64,000 nucleotides of DNA, taken from Echinococcus granulosus. Taxonomy: Eukaryota; Platyhelminthes; Cestoda; Cyclophyllidea; Taeniidae. The position numbers and the translations under genes are program-made. This document shows, piece after piece, positions 10,708 to 22,229 of the stretch (position 1 is the first letter of the stretch; every line of letters begins with the position of its first letter). Under the pieces are notes generated by a model. That model did no database searches. It saw nothing but the letters and a program-made list of their open reading frames with translations, and was not told the origin of the DNA. The stretch is from the NCBI RefSeq assembly GCF_000524195.1, contig NW_020170381.1:2011055-2075054 (forward strand), in the 5' to 3' direction.

Positions 10708-13700
10708 TCACATACTGAGGCATAAAATTGACTTATGTATTTTTTTGCAAGATGTCTTTATAATAAACGCATACTTATAGAACTTGTCCCACGGGAGTGT
10801 GGAGTCAATATTTGAAGCAGCAACGAGCAAGTATATGGACATACTTGTTTAGAGCTTGAAAATTAAAACGAGTCCACAAAATTGGATACGGTTTTCGATA
10901 TCCAAAAGGCGGAATTAAGGGCTATTGTAGACATCGCTGTTACGGCTTTTGAGAGTCACAATGCTATTACCATGCTCGGTAGGATTAGTATAAAAACTAA
11001 TAGTATAAAAGGTATGCGCAATCGCATCAGTAAAAATGAACAAATATCACTCATTAATTATTTCTTACATTTCAGCAAGCAAAGGTTCTGTAGTCAGGCT
11101 GACATTCTTAAGTCTTCCAAGTAAAACCAATTTAGTAAAATAATTTAATAGGAAATCTTGATCCAGGCGTGTACCACTGTCTTTGTGTTCTCAATTTTAA
11201 CACTTTTAACATTGGCAATTAGTGTTCGGAAAATGCATGATAAGATATCAAATCATGAACAAATCTAGGAGGCGTTTCCGTTATGACGCAAAACACAGAA
11301 TTGCATTTAAAGAATTATCACAAAAGCACTCCTGTGATTTGGTATCGCATTTACACTGCTAAAGTATGTTTTGCAGATAAAATAAATTAGGCTTGAGAGG
11401 CGAACCCGTGAGTTGTTTTTACACAAACTGCTGACGTACCAGGCAAGAGCTAACTAATTTGGCGACAGTTCTACAGTGCTAGCTTCTGCTCTTCCATCTG
11501 ATAACCCTAAATTTTGGTCTTTCAGACTATCCGCACATAAGTGAACACCAGACCTACATTCCATCGTGACAAGGAGTTGAATAAAAATGCCACAACATTG
11601 AGAAACCAATTTTTTGAATGCACATACATTTTTGGAAAAATCGGGTTCCTTTTGATGATGTGACTATGCGAAACCTTCAGCGTTAATGTTCCATCACTCA
11701 GGCTATTTTTGAGACGTACAGAGGCATCGTTTTTGGATCTTCCTCCAATGCAAAAACGGGATGCCTTTCAAAAGAGGGGGTGGAGTAGCAACGGACTTCC
11801 CTATACCCTGCCCTATATCTGTTCTTACTGATGGAAATATAACTGTTTTGCCATCTTTCACGTGAGATTAATTTGCGTATCATCGGCTTAGGAAAAAGTA
11901 CGCCAGCCTACGGGGACAAGTGAAAATGTCTGTGCGGTTTTGTCTAGACCAGATAGACTTGAAAGCCTAATTAAGACCCCTCCCTTCGAACGCGCATGTT
12001 GGTGGCTGAACTGTCCCCCCCCCTCCTACAATTCAGAAAAGAAGTATCAATTGACTGAGAGGTGTGGCTGCCGGGAGAGAGGTGGAGGGGTGTGATCACT
12101 TGTGCAATTCAGAAAAAATGCACCGTTGGGGTGTGTTGGTAGTTTTTCATAGCCTTATTTACATTCAGGCGACTAGTCTAACAAACTGGTCTAGATGGAG
12201 TGCGAAAAGCACGGTGGGTAAACAGCCAGACTAGGTGGGGATCCAATCATTTTCATCAAGTCATGAGTTTTATGCGCACTTTAAATAGCGAAGCTGCATG
12301 GTTGTCTCAAAATCGCTCCTGACCCAGAAACCCAAAATGTCATTAGTACTACTAAAGTAGACACCAATTTCTAAGAGCACTTTTAGGAGTAACTTCATTC
12401 TCTGTGGTTTGTTTTTAATGGGCATTGAAGATCCCGGCATTAGTTATGTACATAGTAAGTATTTACATTTAATAGCGCATTTATCTTTCCACAAATCTGT
12501 TACGCGATTCTGAGGTTCAACCAACGTGGTCAAAAATTGGCTTCTGCATAAGTTGATTTGAAGATGCCACTCAACTTGATGAGAGGTGAGCACGAAAATG
12601 TATTGATGAGACAAAGCTTTCTTGTACAAATTTTAGCGAACTTCTTAGTGCACTGGCCTTTGGGAAGCAGTCGGTTTATATCATGCTTGAGCTACTCATT
12701 TGAATATGGCTCGTAGAGTGAAAAGTCATCCGAAACCATCCCCAAATATCTGATTATGAAATCCTAAAACTTAATGTCGCCTTATATTTCGCCTAGCATA
12801 TATTCATTTGACTTGTATCGTAACTCAGACATGCAGATATATGTATGATGTCACAGAGCCTCATGCGTCTCCCAAATGGACGTGCACTCTGGTTCACGGG
12901 GCTTCTCTGGTATTATGACCGGATGCGGATTCCATGCCCACCAACTTGACATTACACAGAAAACGCTAATACAATTTGCAGACAAGCACCTAGAAGTGAA
13001 GCCTACTAGCTAAGAGGAAAGTCAAGGCGACTGATTGCACAGTGCAGGCAAATTAGAAAGGCATCAATCTATTTATACAGGGAAAATTAAAATATTTACA
13101 AATGTGCTTGCAGAGCTGATGGATTTTTCACCACAGGCAGATTTGTGCTAACAGTCCCTTGTTATTCTTCTTCCATAGTGGCCTCAGTGTTTAAAGGAGA
13201 TCTAGGAGGAAAGTGTGCAACTCGCGGTTGCGTTTGTTTCATTTTACTACTTGGATGTTGTGATGGGAGGATAAAATTTATGCAAACTGTAATATTTGTG
13301 CCGAGAGAATATCACTACAAGCAAAATATGAGCATATTTAATGGCATTAGATGCAATCTAATGAAAAGTAGAAAAAAATGTTTGGTTACTTTTAACGCTA
13401 ATTTATTAAACTCATGGTTTATTACATCCATCGAAAGATTTTCGGTTCTGGATGGTGGACTTATAGCCATTGGAAACGGTTGCATCGAATTTAACGAAAT
13501 TAGTGAAATTTAAAATTAGGGCAGTTTATTAGACTTTCTTATGTCTGTGCCACCTACTCACTTTGGCGGTGACTGCTCTCTCAATGTTTAAACCGGGCAG
13601 CATTAGTTCTGGGATGTCATTCGCTCCAAACACGGGAGTCTGGAGACGTGCAAAGCTCTTGCACTAAGTTGTTCGCCGGTGTTTTCATTCAAAAGAAAGG

Positions 13701-14200
13701 GACTAGTCTGCGACGCAACATCCGAGACAAGAGTAAGGCTAATCATTTCAAAATAATACTTATTTTGGAGCACACGCAAGAGTGTCTGAATTGTCGTTCT
13801 TCGATACAGTAGGTGCTTCATTTGGAAAACACTAAATGTAAGTTGATCATTTTTTAGTTACTTAGACTAACATAAAGTTCTTCGGAAACCGCAGTCCGCT
13901 TTTCCTTAGAAGTTATTTCTCACCGAAAAGCACGCTAGGAAGGCGTTGCTATTCCAATCGCAAATCCGTGAATTACTTTACCAGAACTGGTGCCATCAGC
14001 AGGAATGTGTGCGAAAAAAGCAAGGACTCGATTTCCAAATCGTGCTAGAACGTTTAAGGCCTTGGCGACATCACGAGTTTTCGGAGCAATAAAGTACTCC
14101 CAACCCCTCAGCCAATCAAAATTTAGGCCTGTAGAGATTGGTAAGTGATGCGCATTCAAAAATAATTGCATCTTCAAGGGTCGTTCATTAAGACCAAAAA
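10708..14200. other. Intergenic region between the two SLC46-like genes
   Basis: About 3.5 kb without a supported gene. The ORF at 13145-13513 (122 aa) has no domain, repeat or splice context and I treat it as chance. Two AATAAA-like signals near 10760 may end the first transporter transcript. A C-run lies near 12020 and two imperfect copies of AATTCAGAAAA lie at about 12031 and 12105. Confidence 0.4.
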
Positions 14201-15700
14201 ATGCTTCAAAAGCTCCTGCCAAATTTGATAATTGGTATTTTTTCAATCTATAAAATCACTGAAACCCTTCTACAAACATCAACCCGACTTCAGGTCTACC
14301 ACCTGGTTTGCTCTTATATCACGCAAACCGATAGCTGGGACCTAAACTCCGTTCGCCACTGCTATGTAGAGTCTGACACCGCTCACGAGGCATTAGAGCG
14401 TCCGATTCAGAAAAAGGCTGCGCCCTTCATTATCGGGTACCGCGTTCTCCTTAACCTGCCCGCTATGTTTGTCTGTCTCGTTCTGGGTAGCTGGTCCGAT
14501 CAGAATGGACGCAAGGGCCCAATGATACTGCCAATGGTTGGTGCCTGTTTGGCCTGCTGCTTCTTCGGAATCAGCCTCATACCAGGCTATCCATCCATTC
14601 CCTTCCAAATGGCCTGGCTCCTTGCTGGTGCTCTGCTCTACGGACTTTGTGGCAAGAGCAATGCCTTGGGAATGGGGGCTCACAGCTACATCACCGACTG
14701 CAGTACAGAAGCAGAGCGAACCCAACTTATCGGTCGTCTTTTGGGCACAAATTTTGTGGGACTCTGCATTGGCTCGTTGCTAGTTACAGTCTTCTATTAC
14801 TTCTCTTCCTATGGATGGGTCCTCCTCTTCGTCACAGCTTTCAATTTGGGTATACTGATCCTGCTCATCATACTAGTGAGGGATAGTGTTGCTGTTAGTC
14901 CATCGAAATCTCCTTCGAGTGACTACGGATCGATGCGCATGCTAGAATATCCAAAACATCAAAAACGAGTAGGGGAAGATATAGGGGAGGTGGACGAGGG
15001 GAATTTCCAAAAGTCGAAAGGAGAGGTTGGAAAGAAGTGCGGCTGCTGGAAGACCGTCAGAACATCTCTTAGAGAATCTTGGGTTTATATCGCAAAGATG
15101 AGACCCAATGGGCATCACGTCTACATTCGTATTCTGCTTGGTGCCGTGCTATTCAACCAGGTAACAAAGGCCGGAGAACAGGACAGTCTCTTACTGTTTG
15201 TGGTGCGCCAAGATGTAGGCTGGTCGGATGGAATTTATGGCGCTTATCTGGCAACTTACTACGCTTCCATGGCCTTCAATCTGATTTTTATCTTTCCCAT
15301 AGTCGAGCAATTATTTCAACCTTCAGATATAAGTCTCATTCTCTTTGGGTTATTCATGAAGACGGTCCGACTGCTGGGCACAGCACTGACAACCAATACG
15401 GTGCTGATCTTTGTCTTCGCTGTGATCGGTTCCCCTGCAGGATACATAATTTCGGCACTTCGTTCGCTGATCACGAAACTGGCAGACTCGGGAGAAGTTG
15501 GGACCAGTTTTGCAATCATGTCGGTCCTTGAGACCCTTGCCAACCTTTTTGGCTCCATCGTCTTCACATCGGTATATGCCGCGACTGTGACGGTATTCCC
15601 TGGGTCCATATTCATCATCGACGCCTGTCTTCACGCTGGAATGTTCGCCCTCACGGTTTGGCTCGGCTGGAGGTTAAGGAACATGCCCACCTTCGAATGA
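14201..15700 (+). CDS. SLC46-type major facilitator transporter, copy 2
   Basis: Intronless ORF of 499 aa. The protein is clearly a paralogue of the one at 9148: motif A is GSWSDQNGRKG (near residue 96), with LLYGLCGKSN, GAHSYITDCS and GWSDGIYGAYL at matching places. It starts directly at the first helix (MLQKLLPNLIIGIFSIYKI) and lacks the roughly 35-residue hydrophilic N-terminus of copy 1. A short upstream coding exon is therefore possible. The central loop contains KSPSSDYGSMR and a Lys/Glu-rich stretch, and differs in length and sequence from copy 1. The substrate is unknown; folate, other pterins or small metabolites are family possibilities. Same strand as copy 1, 3.5 kb apart, consistent with tandem duplication. 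Confidence 0.85.
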   Translation: MLQKLLPNLIIGIFSIYKITETLLQTSTRLQVYHLVCSYITQTDSWDLNSVRHCYVESDTAHEALERPIQKKAAPFIIGYRVLLNLPAMFVCLVLGSWSDQNGRKGPMILPMVGACLACCFFGISLIPGYPSIPFQMAWLLAGALLYGLCGKSNALGMGAHSYITDCSTEAERTQLIGRLLGTNFVGLCIGSLLVTVFYYFSSYGWVLLFVTAFNLGILILLIILVRDSVAVSPSKSPSSDYGSMRMLEYPKHQKRVGEDIGEVDEGNFQKSKGEVGKKCGCWKTVRTSLRESWVYIAKMRPNGHHVYIRILLGAVLFNQVTKAGEQDSLLLFVVRQDVGWSDGIYGAYLATYYASMAFNLIFIFPIVEQLFQPSDISLILFGLFMKTVRLLGTALTTNTVLIFVFAVIGSPAGYIISALRSLITKLADSGEVGTSFAIMSVLETLANLFGSIVFTSVYAATVTVFPGSIFIIDACLHAGMFALTVWLGWRLRNMPTFE

Positions 15701-16835
15701 AGATTCAGTAACTACACGAGCATCTATTCATTCCAATGCAATCCCACCCTTGCAACATAATTCAGGTTCCTGATTGAAAATGGTCTTTTTCGTTACCTCG
15801 GTTAAATTAACGTCTCGGGGTGGAGGCAGATGACCAATTGGCACAGAGCGAAATTCTGTGATGTCACCTCCCCCAACTGATTTATTTGCTTCAAGAAACA
15901 GCACATTACCTAAAAGAGTACTCAAAATTATGGGTTTTTCCTTGTATCATAATATATACCTTTACACCATTAATTCAAGCTGGGCGGTCATATGCATATA
16001 CGTATGCACAGAACATCAGACGTATGGGACGACGGCATACAGGAAGGGCACTAGCGTAATGAATCAAGTCTTAGCACTAAATAGGTAAGAGCATATCCAA
16101 CTTTGTTTTCAGCCATGGCGACTAAATATGACGCCAAAATCACAGCGTTATGGAAAATACATCCCGACAGATGCGGCGTGCAGCCAGCGCAGATCAGTCT
16201 AAAACCCAAATTTAAACACCTCCAAAAGATGACTCCCATTCGAATGATGAGATGGGGATAAATGCATCTTCAGTTAACGGTCCCACAGCACAGCACTACA
16301 CGAATAGCAAAAAACGTTCGAAACCCAAGAACTCTAACGAGGTGCAGGAAGTGGTACCACAGCTAGGACGTTTGGTTCGTCACCTCTTCGGGAAACCGTT
16401 TCAAGTCCTCTCAGTTACGTCTCCACTTAGTGGAACTTGGATTAGAAATATGGCCAGCACACAACACAACCAATCTACACTACACAACGACCGGAGGGGA
16501 CCATTCAGGCTCGTCTCATCTGAGGCACTCTCGCAGAGCAGCCGTGCCGCAAAATACAGCCCATCAGATGCAACATGGGATAATCATGGCTTTTGGACCT
16601 GAAGTAAACTTCACAAGTGTACCAACCTATTACTTCGACAAATAAGAGTGACAAACTGGACACGCAGACAGTAAAGCCGAGGCTGCCATCATCCGGTAAT
16701 TTAGATAGAATGTTAACACCCACCCTACCCACCAAAAGAGGATTATACAGAGAGATTGCATTTCCCATTTGTGAATGGAAACAGAGATTGCAAAAGGTCC
16801 ACGAAAACGAAGACAAGTGTAGAGCAACGGTCCAA
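15701..16835. other. Intergenic region between SLC46 copy 2 and the SPT5 stop
   Basis: Convergent intergenic region. Plus-strand ORFs at 16252-16645 are open for about 100 codons in two overlapping frames but show no family resemblance, so I do not call them. Confidence 0.4.
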
Positions 16836-19800
16836 TTACTCGTCTTCTTCGTCGTCTATGGAGTGACTTGACCTAGGCGTCCTGTGATGGTCCGGTGTTT
16901 GCCATGGCTGGTAGCCTATTTGTGGGGATAAGACAAGAAGTAGTTGCACTCAATAAATACTCCTTCAACGAAATATAAAAAACGACTCATTACACACACC
17001 GTACTTTTTGCAGGACCAAACTTTTGCACTACCTACCCTTATCCAACCGCTGCCACATGAAGCAAACGTACAAAGGTACACCACTCTCAACTTGGGAGTA
17101 ACTGCTCACCTGCTGTGGTTTGGCCATCGTCGTTGATAAAGTGAGCAGGAGTGGCCATATTTGGATTGAAAGCGTATGGTAGAGGTGTCGCATCAGCACG
17201 AGGAGTCATACTCGGCGCGTGAGGTGTCATCGATCCCGCCTGAAAAGGGACAAAGGCATGAGTGACAACATAACCGCCCCGGTAGTGGTGCCACGACCTG
17301 CCAATACAAGTGGCTCCCAAAATTAAAGGCACTGCTTTTGCCATTCACAATAGTCGAGCGAATAAAACGAATAGATTCTCATGCCTTAAGAATAAGGTTA
17401 GGTGCCGTGCTTGAATTATTACAGCTGAACCAAAAAAAAACGTTCCCTAGGTCGCAAGATTTAAATTACTTCGTCTCACTTAATTAAGGATTAGTGGATT
17501 AAAGAGGGACTCGAATTATGGATTAAAGGTCCAAGATAGCGCCTAGATCCATAGCATAATCCTGTAACCCGAAATTATCGGTGGCTCAACCCATGATTAA
17601 GAGACCATATTTTAGAGCTGCTGAGCAAGTCGTATGCATTTAGTCTATTTAACAGTTCATTATCGAATTTATTCAGTGAAAGAAAAAAATTTCACTTTTA
17701 AGATAGTAAACAGTCCAACTTAAGAAGTCAAAGTAACTCTTATTTGCCCCATGTATAGTAGATCTCGGATACCTAAAGTGTGATTATAACTGTAATGTTG
17801 ATGGCCACCCCCATGGAACACAGCATCAGGTATTAATCAATAAATCGCTTTATCATCACCCTCTTTAATCTTTTATGATATTATTCTTTGATGTACGCAT
17901 CTAGAAGCCGGAAGAATGGAGCAAAATAGGAGAACATAGAAGGCGTACCATGGGTGTGCGAGCCTCCCGGACAGAGGTGGCCCTAGGGGTGGCCGCGGAG
18001 GCGCCAAGTTGGTCGGCAATGATGTGCCCGGAGCTATCTAACAGGCCGACGTTCTGACGTAGAACGTGAACCTTTTTAAACTGGGAGTGCAGTTCCAGCA
18101 GCACCTCGTTCGATGTGGCGTCACAGATTATACCCGTCAAGCCTTTTAAAGTGCCCTGAGAAAAAAAATGTACAAAGGACTAGTTACAAGTAATGGTCAA
18201 ATAAAAGCTACATTGTACCAAAGGGGCCTGTCTACCTACCCATCAATCAAGCCAAATGGTTTGGCAAATTTCGTCGACGGCATTAATATAACAATAAGGC
18301 TAATGTCAATGCGCAGTGGAGGTTGGCATTAACTCACAGCAACGATGCGAGCCGTCTTGCCGATGATAGATCTGTCAAACTGGTTAGGGCCCCTGGAATT
18401 GCATATACGCTGGCCCGAGAGAGGCTGGACGGCAGGAGGACGGGCAGAGTGTGAGGATGACAGGCCTTCATCCTTCCTGTTCCCCGTGCCTCCAATCTGC
18501 GCCAACTGACGCGATTTTGATACCAAGATTCCGGCGTTCTCCACGTGTGTTCGACAGTATATAAACACCCACGACCGATAGATATATCTGATCTCGCCAA
18601 CTACACCAGTGTAGGGCTTCTCAAGAAAACGTACACTGTCTTTGATCTAGGGCAGTGAGAATTTTTTAAAATCTGAGCTACGAATAAATAAGCAGTCAAC
18701 CTACCTAGCACATTTCCAAACTTTGTGAGTAAATAAGGCACGCTAACGATACGACCGATTAGCCAAAACTACTGTCGCATAAAGCTCAAGTTGGTGCCAA
18801 ATAACGACTCCATAAAAGTACGGAAAAATGAAGCAGGGATTTTACGATAGTTTTGCTAAATATTATAAGTAATGAGAAGTCTCCTACTCGCAAATATTGA
18901 CAATCTGATAAAGATGATGAATTGTTTGTGCACATCACCTGAATGACGTTCCCATTACGATCGAGGGCCTGAGGCTGAACACCGCGTGGACCGCCAAATT
19001 TCATAACACGTAGAGCAGTGTTTGCCTTGACGGTGACCACCTTGCCGAGGCAGGTGAGAATTGAGATGCTCTCTCTGTCGACTTGGGTTACCACGCCGAA
19101 GTTGTGCGAGTCGATCTGCACAAAATCCATCAACTGAACGCCATCCGGCCGGCCACCATCCGAGGAACCCCCCCGGTCCTGCCAAAGACGAAGGTCTTTT
19201 GGAGCGACGCGGATCTCAGACATACCCCTATCTGGGAGGACCATGCACAAGTTTGGCTCATAGACGAGCAACAGTCCCGTCTCATTCTCATAACGACCAT
19301 GAATGACCTAGAGGATAGAGAAGACGACGTTAAATATTATCGGGGAGATTCTATGCAGGCAATTTAAACAGAGTTACCTTGACACGGTCACCTTGTTCAA
19401 AATACTTCCTTAATTCTGTTGGATTGAAAGGAATCGGCTCTTTTAGATCATGATGACTGGGCTGTACTATGACCCTATCGTCGACTTCCACAGACAGTAC
19501 TGTGCCTCTAAGATTTTTCAATTCACCACCACAGACCTCGATAATATCGCCGGGCATGAAGCCATGGCTCGACGAAATGACCTCACCGTTTGTACCCAGT
19601 TTCACAGAGGAGACAGTCTTGGTCGCCACGGATGCAGCTGCCGCCGCCAGCTCAGCGCCATCAGGCAGCTGGTTGAATCGCTCCAACTCATTCAAGGTTG
19701 GCCGGATTCCGTCAGCAATCTACGAACCAAGCCATGATTATTTAAAAGAGGGTATTCCAGGCAAGTAAAAATTACTATAAGGGAAGGGAGATAACTAAAA

Positions 19801-21771
19801 GTAAGCTTACCATAATAATATCTCAAATTTTAACGACTACAATCGTTACACAAAAGAACACGGTGACAAGCATTGTGACAAATCAAAGCAATTACAAAAA
19901 CGCCTAAAAAAATCAGAAAAAGATTCAGTGGTCCTTCAAAGAGTCTAACAAAAGTAGCCTATTATCATATAAAGGATAAATCTGAAGCCCGAAACTAACT
20001 GGCGGAATCCAGAACTACATAAACATCCCAATGAGAAAACTTTTTGGGAAAATATAACACATAGGAGAGAAACAATCCCAAGACGAAAAGGAACCTACGA
20101 CCGCGTTTATGCGGAAGTCCTTTCGGAGGAAGCCAGCAGAGTCGTATTGATTGCCCTCGAAAACGATGAAGGAACCGCTATTGCTGATGCGATCAGCAAC
20201 TTTACTGGGGTCAAAGAGGGCGGCAGGAGGACGCTTCCAACGCCCTTTGCGGTAGCCTGGGGTGGGGCCTTGCACTGAACCCTCTCCCCCATCACCGTCG
20301 TCAAACCGGCTTCGTTTACGATCGTAGTCAATCCTAGGAACGAGCTTGAGCCGGACTAGATTTTGCGCATCCTTGACGCTTTCAACCTAGAACAGGAGAG
20401 GAAGTAATGCCTTCACGTGCACTATCAACTACCGAACCATGTCAACAGAAAATAATAAGTAGACTGAATCAGTTAATGGAATAGCACTGAAATAGTGTGT
20501 CCAATAGCCTACTGAACAATCAAAAGTAAAAGTGAGCTCATCAAATTTTCACAACCTCACTGATTGTCAAATTGAAATGAGAAATGATTGAGCTACCTGA
20601 GCCAGGTCGTCTTTATAAAGACCACTTTTGAGGCGAACCCACTGCTTCGGCTTTAACTGAGCAGTCTCCTTGACCACATTCAAAACATCAATCATCTCAT
20701 TAATAGGTACCAATTTCTGCTCAAACCGAGCCCTTGATAGCGCACTGATACCTTCAAGGGCTTGCTTCACATGAGTTTGCTTGAAGGCTTCGATGTAGAT
20801 GTGACCTTTCAAACCTTCCTTTGCAAACACGGACTTTATTTGAAGAGGTGTATCTGACAACTGAAAGGCGAGGAATTTACGCATAAGAGAAAGCACTGTG
20901 GCCTTTTCTTCACCCATTTGGCAGCGAACAGCCCAGAGACTAGGATCCTTGATACCAGGAACCCTTTCCTGTTGGACGATGCTAGCAGTCATGCCGGCCC
21001 CTTCACCAAACCGACGTGAAGCATAATTCTGCGACTCATAACGCTGTTGAAAGTACCGTTCTAAGCACTCCACATCCTGATCTGTGAACTCCTTCATTCG
21101 ATTGCGGGCTTCAAGATCGCGAGCTGATGCCATAGCCGATTGAATGGCCTCGTCCTCCTCATGACCCAGAAGTTCGGCGTCGTCACCATCATCGTCCTCC
21201 TCTTCTTCATCTTCATCCACAGCTTCGGCTTCATCAATAAATAGATTCTAAAAATTCGTGCACTTGGTAAGTTGTTTGCTTGAAAAAGAATAGTATCATT
21301 TATGCCGAGAAAAAGGCCATTTCCAAATGGGTACACATCACATCGTCTTCGAAAGTAACGATAAACTAAACCGATCAGATTAACCAAAACGGTGAACAAG
21401 ATAACCAACAGACATTATCGGCCTGATACACAAACCGCAAGTGTAAAAGCGCAATGACGGGGATGTGCTCAATATAAGAACCTATAAAACATCCAAAACC
21501 AGGCGCTTGGGTGCCCAAAACCTTTCAAAAAACCAAGAATTTACAAAATGAATAGAGAAACTGCTACCTTCCGTTCAGTAAAGTAGGGAATAAACTTTCT
21601 TACCCGGACATCCCTAAAGTCGCGATGACGTTTTCCATGCTTTTGAGGTGTTTCTTCCTCTTCATCATTTTCTTCAGATGACTCGTCTGACCTCTCGCTA
21701 GGGTCATCGCTTTCATAATCATTCCTCCTCCGCTTGACCAGGGCAACATCACTCTCGACATCTGACTCCAT
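16836..21771 (-). CDS. SUPT5H: Transcription elongation factor SPT5 (DSIF large subunit)
   Basis: SPT5 pairs with SPT4 to form DSIF, which clamps RNA polymerase II and controls pausing and elongation. Nine exons: 21604-21771, 20597-21247, 20099-20386, 19378-19719, 18939-19307, 18338-18646, 17949-18155, 17110-17239 and 16836-16915. They sum to 2544 nt, 847 aa plus stop, with every junction in phase. Order: acidic N-terminus (MESDVESD, EEDDDGDD), NGN domain (WAVRCQMGEEKATVLSLMRK), KOW1 (WVRLKSGLYKDDLAQ), linker FRINAV-IADGIRPTLNELERF, KOW2 (FMPGDIIEVCGGELKNLRGT), KOW3 (VQLMDFVQIDSHNFGVVTQV), KOW4 and KOW5 (GTLKGLTGIICDATSN). The C-terminal repeat region is tiny (RTPM, GSMTPH, SMTPR). The protein ends in SIDDEEDE instead of the extra KOW domains of the 1087-aa human protein. 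Head-to-head with API5, 458 bp between start codons. Confidence 0.92.
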
Positions 21772-22229
21772 CCCATATGCAACAATGGACGCGGAAAGCT
21801 CGTGGGTTATTAAAATAAAGCTGCCATTATGTATCAACAAATTTAAATGAGGTTGTACCTGATGAATATTAGAAAATTAGCTATAAAGATTTGGTTAATT
21901 TGTGGGGTTTGTGAACATGCTGAAAATCCCCAGTACCCACGAGGTAGGAAATTACACCGTTTTTACCCAATTACGTTAGTCAAGTTGCACAAATAATAAA
22001 CTGATTTTCGAAAGGTCTAGTTAGAGCTAATCCCGGTTCGAAGCATAAAATTTGAATTCCGACTGTTCCCCTGCCTTTTTCTCGGGGCAAAATCCATTGA
22101 AATCTTTTAACCAAGATATTTTAAAGGGCATCATTTTTACCACCTAAACTCCTCTTTTTCAAGCCTTTGTTATCACACCGAATGAGTCATGTTTCCATTA
22201 GCCTCTTCCCGTGAATTCGTTAGCTAGTC
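21772..22229. promoter_or_regulatory. Shared upstream region of SPT5 and API5
   Basis: 458 bp separate the two divergent start codons, so both promoters must lie here or overlap the 5' UTRs. The sequence is AT-rich and I see no clear TATA box or named factor site. Co-regulation is only inferred from the arrangement. Confidence 0.5.

Noticed and set aside
13145..13513. 122-codon plus-strand ORF between the SLC46 genes
   Set aside because: No domain, no repeat of known proteins, no splice context and AT-rich low-information composition; probably chance.
16252..16645. Overlapping plus-strand ORFs of 116 and 71 codons
   Set aside because: Two frames are open at once and neither resembles a family; lies in a convergent intergenic region.
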